64,000 nt of DNA, from contig JAPEVC010000022.1 in assembly GCA_027946555.1 (NCBI GenBank), positions 124,001-188,000 on the forward strand, written 5' to 3'. Under the pieces are notes generated by a model that saw only the letters and a list, made by a program, of their open reading frames with translations, was not told the origin of the DNA and made no database searches. Each line of letters begins with the position of its first letter. The stretch's first letter is position 1. This document shows, one piece after another, positions 45,028-56,242 of this stretch. The position numbers were made by a program, and so were the translations under genes. The DNA is from Gnomoniopsis sp. IMI 355080. Taxonomy: Eukaryota; Ascomycota; Sordariomycetes; Diaporthales; Gnomoniaceae.

Positions 45028-46918
45028 CTATTTTGATGCTTCCTTGAACATGATAGGCAAAGTCATATCCGGCGTAATCATCAGATTCCTTCTCCCATCA
45101 GCTGGGCGCTCTAACCTTCCCTCGGGGTACTTCATCTCATAGTTCCCAAGCAAGTAGATCAAGGTCAACTTGATAGCTATATCTGCGAGGAACCTCCCTG
45201 GGCAGGCGTGGGGACCACCGCCCCAGTTCAGCCAGTCGTCCGACGTGGAAGCAAATTGGAACTTGCTAGTATCGAAGCCCTGTCTCCGTTTAATCCAGCG
45301 TTTGGGGTCAAAGGCAGCGGCATTGGGACCATGGATATCTTCGTCTAAGCTATGTTGAACAGCGGTGAAATTAACAGAGAACCCTGCTGGCACGGTGAGG
45401 CCATCCTTGAACGTATATGGAACGATAGCAGTTCTTTGCATTGTCGCTGTGTAGATTGCCATTGGGTTAGTGACTGCAGTACTGAGAGGTGTATATGCAT
45501 GGCCTGCCTACCTTCTGTGAACGAATTGAGACGAAGTGTTTCTCGCATCAAGCTATCCAGAAGGCGCAGCTCTCCTAGTGAATGTCGAGTCCATAAGACA
45601 TCAGCCCCAAGCTCGTGTTTCTTAACCCTCTCTATCTCGTCCTTGACCTCCGCGGCTGTATCGGGGTGAGCCAGGAGATTCAAGAGAACAGAGTAGCAGA
45701 TGGTCGAGGTGCCGCTAAAGATGGTTCATGCGTCAGCAAATTACCTAGACATGGCCCCATACTGATAGATCCAACACATATACAGTCACCACACTTGGTG
45801 CACACTTGAAATTTTGGCCCTTGAGGCTCGGAAGCCGAACGAGTCGGTGTAATACTCACTGCATCGATGCGACCATAGTAATGAAAATATTCTGCACAAG
45901 GTCATCTGCTGTAAGTTCCTTCCCCTTGGCACGATATTCATCCATAAGCCACTGGATGAAATCATCCTGCTTTTCAACTGCCTCGCCGTATTTCTTGACT
46001 TCCGCTTGTCGCGCCATGAGGACTGGCAGCACGAAGTTGGCTGCTTTCTTTCGTACAGCCATGACAGCTTTGATTTCCGGACTGAAATACTTTGCGGTCC
46101 AGTATAACCAGGGAGGATATTTCTGGCGAACGGCACTGGGTGCTTTCAGAACAGTATTGAGGTATTCTAGTGAAATTGCTGGCCATCCGGTACATAATTC
46201 AGGGCCTACCATTACACGTGCCGACATATGGGCAAACATTTGCAAAATGATAGGGTAGATGTGAAGGGGGGTCCAGGCTATCTAACAAGTTAGCTTGCCA
46301 CTTCTGGATACTTCTCGTGATGTACAGCTAGATCAGAGAGCGGTCATACCTTGACACGAAGGTAGTATCCCTCTGGCCGCGTCGAAGCATTGAGTTTGAA
46401 TAGGACCAATAAGATTATTCAGAGCACGGTTGAGATTGAGCCGGGCTGCATTTTGAACTTCTTCGGTGATGCGAGGGCCACCAATGTGATTGAGGATCGA
46501 CGCTCTCTCAGTATATTCAGGGAGACTCAGTCTATTCTGAGGTGCGTTCCTAACTTCTTCCAGATGTTTCGTTGCCACAAAGACCAAAGGGCGACTTCCT
46601 TCGTTGTGGGCTAGGTTTCTGATGGCAAAGGCGTGACCGTTCTTTGAGAACTGATTGTCGTGCAAACTGTTAGCAAGTATCTTGGAACACCAGTCATTGG
46701 AGACGTGGATGTACCTTATTGTATCCTGTCTTTAAGAGGGTTCCAGTGTCCTTTGTGTAGCGCTCTTTCAACGCATCTTCATCAAGACCGTTAACACCAT
46801 CGAAATCCACCAGTGGCAGATCCAATTTCGCCGCCGTTGGTGGCGTCTGTCGCCACCAAAGCGCCCAGATCAAGCAAGCCGCAGTGGCAGCCACGAGAAA
46901 GAACACAGGCGGAGGCAT
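45028..46918 (-). CDS. Cytochrome P450 monooxygenase
   Basis: 523 residues in five exons (46715-46918, 46350-46650, 45860-46277, 45512-45714, 45028-45473). An N-terminal anchor (PVFFLVAATAACLIWALWW) is followed by the class's TKDTGTLLKTGYNKFSKNGHAF region. WTPLHIYPIILQMFAHMSARVMVG, an I-helix segment (VASMHGTSTI), ExxR in MRETLRLNSF, DPKRW and the haem loop LNWGGGPHACPGRFLA come next. The WGGGPHACPGR form and the short IxxxHGTS helix are typical of fungal CYP68-like enzymes, known from terpenoid, gibberellin and ochratoxin-type pathways. The substrate is unknown. It faces the P450 at 41428 across the tRNA gene and is 1.1 kb from an SDR gene on the same strand, so a small oxidative set is possible. 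Confidence 0.92.
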
Positions 46919-48069
46919 CGTAGCAGCAAGCTACAGGATCGAAATGGGAGGATTGAGTCTGCTTAGCGCTGTGAAGTGATGCGCATGAAGCAAACAGCTC
47001 CTCGACTGAAATCGCATTTTGAGAGATTGAGAATAATGCGGCACGCTGGCAACTGCGCCGCACAGTAGCATGCTCTGGATCCGGAGTGGGTATATTGAGG
47101 TAGTAATGCCGGCTTCGAGACCCCTGCAGCTTTCACGAGGAACCCAACAATGCTACCCTAGTCGCCTGTATATCAAGGTAATAAGTTACTAACAGAGTAC
47201 TGAGTGGGTTATAGAAACTGCTATGCATATGTAGGTATTTTATAAAGTCACTAGTGTATAATTTTGGCGTGACTGTTTCTTTGTGAAATTTTATTATAAA
47301 AAGATGAATCACTTATATAAGTTTCAGGCTTGACGAACTCGTATGTGTATGTGTTGCACGGTTGGTTCCTGTTGATATACTAATATCGACCACCGACGAG
47401 AAGGGTTAGGGTCTCTGGCTGAATATCTTCCATAGCAGTGGGCCTGTCACGATAGCTTCCTTTTTCTCTTCTTCATACCGATCAATGTACTGTCTGTTTC
47501 TTCATGTTTTGTTACTTATTTCCCTTGTACAGCACCTGCGACCTACCAAAAGTTCCGGCCTCTTTCTATGTAGTGGTTATCGATATTTTACAAGTTTTCA
47601 CATAGCACCCACCAACGTACGTTTCAGGCGAGTTCTCTACGGCTGAACTTCCTGAACGTCGCATGAGAGAGTCGATCAAACAGATGACTGCCCCTCAGTA
47701 ACGTGGGAATCTTGAGAAGATGTTTGCCTCAACGCTCTCGGCCGAGTCTCTAACTACTCAGGTAGCTACATAGGTATGTAAGTCGGAAGTGCTAGCTCTC
47801 CATTTCTTGCTTCACAGTCAAACATCAGCTTAGTTTATCAAAGTATCACTCATAACGGATTCCTTTCTCCTTTAGCAAAGTGATCAACAGGGTGGGAGTT
47901 TTATTTCAACAGGTGCGCTTATTAGTCTAATACTCAACCTCCAGTCTGCTATAAAGGCGACAGTCAGGCACCTTCCAAGTGCGAGTACATTTATATCGGG
48001 TCGTCTCTAACCGATACCTAATGATCTAACGTTGGAACCCTGCTACAGCTTAAATTAAGAAGTAGCCAA
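46919..48069. other. AT-rich intergenic stretch
   Basis: About 1.15 kb with AT-rich blocks (47210-47360) and no supported gene. A single GGGTTAGGG near 47404 is not a telomeric array. Confidence 0.5.
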
Positions 48070-49182
48070 TCAAAAAGAAGATGGCGTTATACTTAATGTA
48101 CCCCCGTCACAAATCACCAAGTTTCCAGTTATCCACGCACCAGCCCTTGACGCTAGCCACAAGATAACTCCTGCAATATCCTCAGTAGTACCAGCCCGCC
48201 CCAAAGGGACCTTTGCGGCCTTCTCGTCATCTGACAGCTCCTTAAAAAAATTGCAGTCGTCTGTGAGTTGAGATGGGAACACTGCACTTGGATATTAGAG
48301 AAAAAAAAGCATCAGACTCTGTTTAACTCGCTGACCAATACTTACTACCCGGGACAATGATGTTAAACCTGATTTGGTGCTTTGAAAACCCGGTCGAGAA
48401 CATGCTTGCCATTTGTTTTGTCATGTGTAGCGAAGCGGCTTTGCTGGCCGAGTAATCCAGATTAACGTCGGACATACGTGAGAATGCCGCGATGGAATTT
48501 GTGACTATAACCTGGCTGCTCTGCATGGCATTACCTTGTGTATTACCGGCGGCTAAGAGTGGCAAAAAGGCTACAATGCTGTAATATACAGCGCTGACAT
48601 TTGTAGATAAGGTTTGATTGAATCGTGTCTGTTCGGTATTCCAAAGACGTTCGTAGATCTCGTCGATAGACTGGTCCCAGATCTTGGGCGAAAGGAGTAG
48701 TTCTCCAACAACGCCTGCATTGGCGACGAAGAGGTTGACAAAACCAACCTCTCTTCTTATCTGCTCCGTGACACGTTGCAAATCATCCTTCGACGTTACG
48801 TCTCCGGGTATAGCGAAGATGTTTCCATAAGTCTGATAAGCGCGAGCTTTTTAGCAGTCATCACGCACATCTGCCACAGGGAAGTATTGCGGTCCATTAA
48901 GGGAAACGAGCCATGCTGCAATCTTACCGCCTGCTCCTTAGCTGCCTTTTCAAGAACATCTTTGCGACGGCCAATAATGTAGACTTTCGCTCCGTTCTGT
49001 TCGAGGGCTTTTGCCATCATCAAGCCGATGCCTTTCAAAGACGCGGGATCAGGACTCGTTTCGACTACAGCTTTAGGCTAGCAAATTGACTTACCTGTGC
49101 CTCCGCCCGTGATTACTGCAACGAGGCCTTGTACATGGAATAGCTCTGCCGCTGCAAGGGACGATGGGTTACCTGTAGACAT
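48070..49182 (-). CDS. Short-chain dehydrogenase/reductase
   Basis: 296 residues in four exons (49095-49182, 48928-49031, 48346-48832, 48070-48281). It is a classical SDR fold: NAD(P)-binding TGGGTGIG spans the first intron (VITGGGTGIGLMMAKAL). IPGDVTSKDDL places the conserved Asp, VANAGV gives the NAG motif, the catalytic Ser is in VTNSIAAF and YxxxK is YSASK in LDYSASKAA. The C-terminus has LGRAGTTEDIAGVILWLASRAG and ITGNLVICDGG. It resembles the gluconate 5-dehydrogenase/3-oxoacyl-reductase-like SDRs of fungi, interconverting alcohols and ketones. The neighbouring P450s make joint action on a small molecule possible, but this is not shown by the sequence. Confidence 0.92.
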
Positions 49183-50431
49183 TTTGTAAATCTCGGAATG
49201 GTCGTAGAGTCAGAAGGAATCCAAAGTGTGATAGACACCGACTCTTGAAAGATAATTTCTATCATTGCCCGTGACCGTCAGCCCGTCTAGTTATATATTG
49301 AGTAGAACAACGTACCCACTTTAATTGACTTTGTGCAAACACTACTAATAAGGGATACACCGCCACTAGTAATGAACCACCTTGGCAAACTTTGGTTATA
49401 TCGCCATTGACATAAGATTTAACTTTTGTCTGTAGCAAACCGAAAAAGGCAATTTTGTGGGTTGGCCCAGGTATACACCGCATAATAAGTGACTGAAAAT
49501 CACATGCATGGCTATTATATCTCGCAGTCCAGTCCTTTGAATCCAGACTGAATCCAACTGCATGTTTATTAGCCACGGACTATTTAACGCTTATATCACT
49601 TCCCTTTCGATATACTTGGCTTAATTGAATGTGGGTTTGTGTATTCATTCCCGTCTGTCCAATTATTAAGTATTATCTCAACCTCCGACTACCTAATTGC
49701 TTACAGCAGGTCAATATGATGCGCCATGCCGTCTTCTAGCGGTATTTACAGAACAGCTCGAATTGTAAACTGATCCACATCATTCCCCAGTCATCGAGCG
49801 AAGAAATTCCAATGGAAGGGTACTGCGGATTCTTAAAGTAGTGCTCAAGATCACAGTGCAGGACTACGCATCGGTGACCTTCAAGTTACGATGATAACTC
49901 GAACCTTGCAACCATTTCCCCAGGAAACATAGCAAGTAATAGGAGGCGAGAATTACTATGGCTCGATATATTCTGAGCAGTGGGACACACGAGTACTGCC
50001 TAGCGCCGACGACGTTTCAGGGGAGGGGGACAACGTCCCAGTGTGTAAGCTTGACACATCTCTTTCCTAAATTTAAAGATCCGGCTGGCGTGCATTTTAC
50101 CATGTGGCGTGAGTTTCCATCAAGGACTGCGTAACGCACATTTTCAATCTGTTCTGTGGACTTTTCTCATCGGGTACTTGACCATTCAATGCAAGGTTGC
50201 GGCTGGACCCAGTCAGCCGTGGTGCTTCCAAGCGTAGGGCTCGAGTCTAATTATCGATTTCCAGCCTATCATTCCCAGTGTTGAATCTGTGCCTCTATAC
50301 GAAATATTAGGGCCAACAGCCCAATTTAGCTGCGGGCGCTAACACGGGGATGGACCAACAACGATGCATCTTCCTTTCATCCCCAACAGCACCTCGGTCA
50401 TAATTCTGTTCCATACCTTTCATTACAACTG
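49183..50431. other. Intergenic, no gene seen
   Basis: Divergent upstream region of the SDR and phosphoesterase genes; no supported ORF or repeat. Confidence 0.4.
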
Positions 50432-51445
50432 ATGCGTGAATCTCTCAACATGGAAAACATTGTACATTTGACGGACTCCCTCGGTGACGGCCGCTTTCCC
50501 TGGCAAACACGCCCCAGCCCGTGGCAACAATTTCGCCGCGATCCCTCAACCTTCCTCATCCGCTGGCTCTACAAACACAAACCCCCGATTAAGCCGCGAG
50601 ATCTCCCACATCTGACCTCGCCATCACCCATTTCTCTCGTGTGCATCTCAGACACGCATTGCTCTCAGCCGAATGTTCCCGATGGCGACGTCCTCCTCCA
50701 CGCAGGCGACCTCACAAACCAAGGCACATTCGCCGAGATACAGGCGCAGCTGGACTGGCTTAACACACTGCCGCACCGGTACAAGGTGGCCATCGCCGGA
50801 AACCACGACTCGCTGCTCGATCCTGAGTACGTCAGGCGACGCCCGGACAGGATATGCGAAGGCAAAGGAACGGCACGCGCGGATCTGAACTGGGGTAGCG
50901 TCATCTATCTCAACAACTCAAGCATTCAGCTTCATTTCTCTGGGGCTGATGGCCGGCCAGACCGTAAGCTCAAGATCTTTGGCTCACCTTGGACGGAGCA
51001 ATTCGGGACGTGGGCGTTCCAGTACCCGCCCATACGTGATGTGTGGAGTCATACTGTGCCGGATGACACTGACGTGCTGCTGGTACACGGTCCACCGAAG
51101 GGCCACTTAGACCTGGAAGGGAAAGGTTGCCCGAAGTTGCTGAGGGAGATACGCAGGGTCCAACCGAGGCTGGTCGTTTTTGGGCATATCCACGCTGGAC
51201 ACGGGCGGGAGAATGTTTTCTGGGATAGCGGTACGCAGGGTGCTTATGATATGGCGATGATGGGAGATGCAAGATGGGGCGCAGTCGTCGCTGCTATCTG
51301 GTGGACTGTCTGGGAGTGGGTAATATTGATGCCATGGTGGGGTTTATTCAAACGCAGGAACGTTGCTGTCGGAACATTGGTCAACGCTGCTATGCTTGTG
51401 GGCAGAGATACTGAAACAATGAATGCAACTGTTATAAATCTTTAA
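50432..51445 (+). CDS. Calcineurin-like metallophosphoesterase
   Basis: 337 residues, single exon. The metal-binding motifs of the family are in order: SDTHC near residue 75, HAGDLTNQG near 90, AGNHDSLL near 125, LVHGPPKGHLD near 218 and FGHIHAGHG near 250. This matches the MPPED1/2-like ser/thr-phosphatase-type proteins common in ascomycetes, which hydrolyse phosphoesters using two metal ions. A C-terminal hydrophobic patch (WWTVWEWVILMPWWGLF) may touch a membrane. The in-frame ATG at 50450 is an alternative start. No evident link to neighbours. Confidence 0.93.
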   Translation: MRESLNMENIVHLTDSLGDGRFPWQTRPSPWQQFRRDPSTFLIRWLYKHKPPIKPRDLPHLTSPSPISLVCISDTHCSQPNVPDGDVLLHAGDLTNQGTFAEIQAQLDWLNTLPHRYKVAIAGNHDSLLDPEYVRRRPDRICEGKGTARADLNWGSVIYLNNSSIQLHFSGADGRPDRKLKIFGSPWTEQFGTWAFQYPPIRDVWSHTVPDDTDVLLVHGPPKGHLDLEGKGCPKLLREIRRVQPRLVVFGHIHAGHGRENVFWDSGTQGAYDMAMMGDARWGAVVAAIWWTVWEWVILMPWWGLFKRRNVAVGTLVNAAMLVGRDTETMNATVINL

Positions 51446-51689
51446 GACTTTGAGCTCATGGCAGGTGATATTCAAAGGAAGCTGGACAGAATGAGCAGCA
51501 AAGAGTTTGGTGAACTGCGTTAATTATAACACCCCTAATAGATTGTACTTGTCCCTAGTGTTCAAAGTCTCAGAAAATGATATAAACCGTACCCAGGTAG
51601 ACAGATTGCAGACAGTACACTCAACCAGGCGTGGCCATGTATGTGACAATGTGTATTGATTTCCAGGACTAAAGGCTCATGCAGACTGT

Positions 51690-51983
51690 CTATACTGGTG
51701 GTGGAGGTACGTTCACATTTCCTTCTCGCCCTCGTCCCCCTGCGTTTGCATTTAGCGGTGGCAAATTCACTGCGCCGCCTCCCGGTGGCCCTGGTCGAGG
51801 GTCCGCCGGGGGGACATTTATTTTTCCAGAGTGATACGAGGAACTGTAGGATGACCCATAAGTCGGTGCCGTCTCCGAATATTCCCGAACGTGGCGGACA
51901 AGTCTGACGATGAGATAAGTCAAGACTGCGATGAGAAGAACTAGCAGTGCCAAGATGAGTGCTATGGCATCGTTTGGCTTCAT
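51690..51983 (-). CDS. Small membrane protein with proline/glycine-rich tail
   Basis: 97 residues. One hydrophobic helix at about residues 6-30 (AIALILALLVLLIAVLTYLIVRLV) is followed by basic residues, then Ser/Tyr-rich (YGSSYSSSYHSG) and Pro/Gly-rich low-complexity sequence (DPRPGPPGGGAVNLPP) to the end. No enzymatic domain is visible. It is probably a single-pass protein with a disordered tail. The function is unknown; the open frame and composition are the only support. Confidence 0.5.
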   Translation of the reverse strand: MKPNDAIALILALLVLLIAVLTYLIVRLVRHVREYSETAPTYGSSYSSSYHSGKINVPPADPRPGPPGGGAVNLPPLNANAGGRGREGNVNVPPPPV

Positions 51984-53008
51984 AGCGGTGGCCTGTTAGG
52001 TAGGCAAGAGAGGTGTCGTGTGATCGTCTTCCTCAGGCGGTTGTGAACTTGGAGGCTAGGCTATCCGATATATTTGAGATTCTGAGACGTTTGCCAGAGG
52101 TTGAGGTTGCCTCTTTCCGCAGTCGTTGTCTGTTGAGGAGGTACAGGTAGACTGTCCAGGCTCTAGCGATTGACAGAGGTCACTCTGACTTTCTGAAACG
52201 TCAAAGATACGAAAGAAATTGAATGAAGTCAATTTTAATAGCGGCGATAAGTCTGTAGATCTAGTAGAAGCTCTTGTGAGCCCGGTGAACATACAGAAAC
52301 TGGAACGGTGCTGAAGGGACACATGCTAGGCGCGGTTGGTAGCTCCTGGTCAGGCCATTCCCCGGACGATTTAAAGCATTCTGGGGTCATCCATAAACAA
52401 TTGAAGTGGCTGGTTTGTTCGGACGCCACATAGATGCATTGGACATGCAGAAGCGCCCGCCTGTTCCGTACCTGGGTATACAGGAAATGAGCGGGTCGCG
52501 CCGGGAATACTTATCGCTTCTTCGGCGCTGATTTACCCCAATCCCAGCAGCGAATGGTTGTTCAAGCGATGTTCACGACCTTCGTCCTGCTTAGCGGATA
52601 GATATCGGATTGAAGGGTGCCTATCTGACGGAATAGAGCCGTGCGAATCCCGAGGTCCGGAAGTTGGGGCATACAGGCGTTTAGACGTATTTTCAATCGA
52701 GTTCGTGTTGTCTTTTGAGGGATCAGTACTTCTTTTAGTACTGTAAGTACCGGTTGTTAACGAGGAATTGTCCCTGACCCCACCCGCACAAAATCCATAC
52801 CGGAGGACCTCCAGCTTCGGTGTAGGTAGTGGTCGGTCTGAGATGACCTCGGGAATGTCTCGCGCAAGCCAAGTTTTCAGTCACTCAAAACGACCGTGGA
52901 AAGACATTAAGCCAGTTCTGATAAAGTGCTTATATGTTCTAGAGAGCATGATTTACAGCAGAATGTGTTTGTGATTATGAGCCTCGAGATGTACGCAGGG
53001 AAGCATTG
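51984..53008. other. Intergenic, no gene seen
   Basis: About 1 kb with short unconvincing frames only. Confidence 0.4.
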
Positions 53009-55507
53009 TCAAGTTGTGTCCCAGACAGCGTCGACTTTTCCGTATTGCTCCCCATCATGCACAAGTTTGAACATGACATTCGCCAGATGACAAGTCATGA
53101 CTATCTTGAAATCGATCTTGTAGTACATCTGTCCGTCTTCTCCTTGCTCCACCTTCAGTCTCTGCCGGGGAATTTTGTCGAGATTAGCTTTGAGGTCGAC
53201 AAGCTTCTTGCATGCAGGTGTTTCTAAAAGGCATCAGCTGTTAGGTTCCCAGATAAATTGGATACAAGAAGCGGAATCTGAAAGGAATGCGATTTTTGCC
53301 AATTCATGGCGAACGAGAAGGCTCAAGCTTTAACTCACTGGGCCCGGCCTGAGCGGAATCTGGATAATCCGGTGCCTTGTCCAGTTCACATATATAAATG
53401 GCAAGAGTGATAGTATCTAATCGTCCATTATACTCGGCATTTCGAACAGTCTGATCATAATAGAAATCAAATTCCTGATCCTGAAAGTCCTTGACACGGG
53501 AATTCTGTGAGTCGTCAGCTCCTGTGCATGCTGTCGCAGTTGGAACAGAGCCTCTTACTTTGCGTACAAACCAATGCATCACATCAATTCTTTCACCTCC
53601 GTCGACGCCACCCGGTTTCCTAGTGCCAGCATTCAGTCAGCTGAGACCGAAAGCGCATTGGTTGTAAAATTCCAGTGCAGCCTACCTGGGCTGGGAAGGA
53701 TCATGATAGTTAGGCGAGAACTTTTGAAGCGCCTGGGTCCCATAGTGTTTCCTTGCCAAACGGGACTTGACTGCGATGGTTGGTTTCCCGGCTATGGGTG
53801 ACCGCCTATCAGCGAGCCCCCGGATCAATGCTCCCTTCACGATGGCGGTTGTACTGCAATGTTTTTTATCAGTAACTTCCCAAAATTCTGGCGAATAATG
53901 TAATTTGCACGACGAGAGGGCCCGAGGGGCGCTTACCAGTCCTTCATCTTCTTCACCTTTACACCACTACCGACCTCTCTTTGTATTCCTTTCCTCAAGT
54001 ATTCATTTCGCCCAAATCCACCTGCAAGCAGCACTGCGTTAACAGTCTTTCCACTCTTCTGTACCTCGTTGAGCTGCCCACGCACTAGTCCAACGATCTG
54101 AGACACCACCGGCTCAAATATCTTCTTCATCCGCGTAGCCGAAACCTCGAGGTTGTCTTTCCTAATATTCAGGGTACGATCATCGTCAATACGTCGAGCG
54201 GGTATCAAGTATTTCTTATCGCTGCTGGAACCACCCGTGAAGTTCCGTTTAGTTTCTGTCTCCCATTTGATCATTGCATCTGACGTGTGATTCTGGGACC
54301 AATGGCGGCAGTCTTGCACATGAGCGGTGAGCCACCGAAAGAATTCTCTGTCCAGGAATGATGATCCGCATAAGCCACCGGTTCCAGCCGCTGCTTCCTC
54401 CAATTCCATTCTGGGAATATACAGGCCGGGTTCCAGCTTGGTCACGGTGTACGAGATGAGGTCAACCGTTCTGATACAGACTTATATATTAGCGCCATAT
54501 GTCTCGATCAAGGCAGGTGGCCTTCAACTGAACATACCCGCCACCAGCATCACAAATCACGAAGGTATCACCAACCTTCATGTCTAGTTCGTGATTCATA
54601 TGATCAAGCGCATAAATCCCAGCAGCCTCGGGCTCCGCAATAATTTGGAGGGGTGTCATTCCGGCGGCTTCAGCGCATGCTTTGGTGATATTTTGTGCAG
54701 ATTCTGGCCACAGAGCAGGCACAGTGATGATGTACTCCCAGTGGATATCTTTGAGTAGCACATTTTGCAACCCATCTCCGTAATCCAGTGAATCTCTTAT
54801 TGACTTCTCAACGTGTTCGCGGAAGTTTTTCAGATACTCTGTGATTAAAACCCTCACTTGCTCCTCATTTTCCGGTTGCACAGTCTGTGGGGGGTATGCA
54901 TTCTTGAGGTCTTGCCTCTTGTACTTGGGATCTTGCTCAAGTTTGAACCACTGGAATCTGTCCTCGGTTTCGTCGAAGTTGAAGCCCCACTTGAAGTTGC
55001 CCCTACATTGTTGTAGGACTCTGATTTGGAAATCTATTAATCCTTGCCGTCACGCTCCTATGAAGCGTAAGAATAGACTCACGTGGGGACTTTGTCTCGA
55101 GTGTCAGCCACCTCAGGCCAGGTATCAATGATAGTTATCGACGGGCGCTGATTATTGCCCTAGGTTTTTGGGGCGTCAATATTGCATCTACATTCGCACG
55201 TAGAAAATTGATTTCAGGGATTTGCCTCACACTCCGGGTTTGAACCCATGCAGCCGCAGAAAATGTTGTGCCTGCGATATTTATCAGAATATTGAATCAT
55301 CACAAATCCTAGAGGCAGCACGGAAAGGTATACCCATGCTCAATCGGAATACAATCAGAACGTACCAAAGTCAACAGCTACAAGAATTTGTCGACGACTG
55401 TTGGAGGAGATTTGGGGCTTTAGCTGCGTGTTTTGATTGGTAGAAGCCTTTCCTTGTGTCTGCTTCCTGAAAGCATCTTCGAATCTGAGTGACGTGTGAT
55501 TTGCCAT
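53009..55507 (-). CDS. Divergent Hsp70-like ATPase
   Basis: Multi-exon gene; exons supported at 55366-55507, 55231-55271, 55083-55159, 54538-55020, 53937-54470 and from 53853 onwards. The 3' exons (about 53304-53560 and 53009-53226) were read less exactly. The N-terminus holds the first phosphate loop, ILVAVDFGTTFSAAAWV, split by an intron. KWGFNFDE, ITVPALWPESAQNITKACAEAAGM, IIAEPEAAGIYAL and the second phosphate motif CDAGGGTVDLISY follow, then the adenosine motif VLLAGGFGRNEYLRKGI. The C-terminus (KLVDLKANLDKIPRQ, YYKIDFKIVMT) replaces the usual substrate-binding domain. This is the expanded fungal Hsp70/HSPA12-like group, actin-fold ATPases of unclear role. No truncation is apparent. Confidence 0.85.
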
Positions 55508-56242
55508 AATGACGAAATGCTCGAAAATGGAAATGCAGGTGGCTGACCAGTACTTGTCAATGCTGGGTATTCCAACGAAATCAGTCGTACTTCGGCATAC
55601 CTGAGTACCTAGGTAGTGAGGTAAGAAGGATGCTTCCCGGGAAAGACAGGCTGGGAGAGCAGTTGAAGCGTCAAGTAGTGCGCCTCACATTATATGTATT
55701 ACTGCCCGAACGAGGCTGAGGTCTTCTGTTAGCTGTGAAAAGGGTGTTTACCCCTCTTCAGTATCTTTCAGATCCACAGAGCCTCATTTCCCCATATTTG
55801 CATAACAATAGTGCAAACAGGGCTCGGATCAGGCTCTCAGCCACATACCTACCCAAGGTAGTTAGGCGGAGTTCTGCAAGTGCATGTATTCGTCACACGA
55901 TTTCACACCGAGTGTCTAGGATGAAAATCTGACATGCATCTTCGTAAATCAAAGCCAAACACCTGCTGAACCTGCAGCATGCATGTAAGCAGCCAAGCGG
56001 AGGCGTCTCCTTTAGATAACGGGCATCTTCCGATGGACAAACCAATAAGCGGGGATACGTCAACTGGTGTTGCTCCCTTCCTGGTCTTGCGTCGCCTCAC
56101 TGAGGCACGAGGGGGTTCACCAAACATCCCCGCCCCTCTGATGAACATAGGCTGGACCCTTGAATTACAGCGTGTAGAATATTCTGTCATTTCAAACCGA
56201 CTGCATAAAACCACTCTGTTGTACTCTGTTTGATCGTGAAGC
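55508..56242. other. Intergenic, divergent promoters
   Basis: Between the Hsp70-like gene and the gene at 56243. A GTACCTAGGTAG element is at 55606-55617; no gene seen. Confidence 0.4.
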
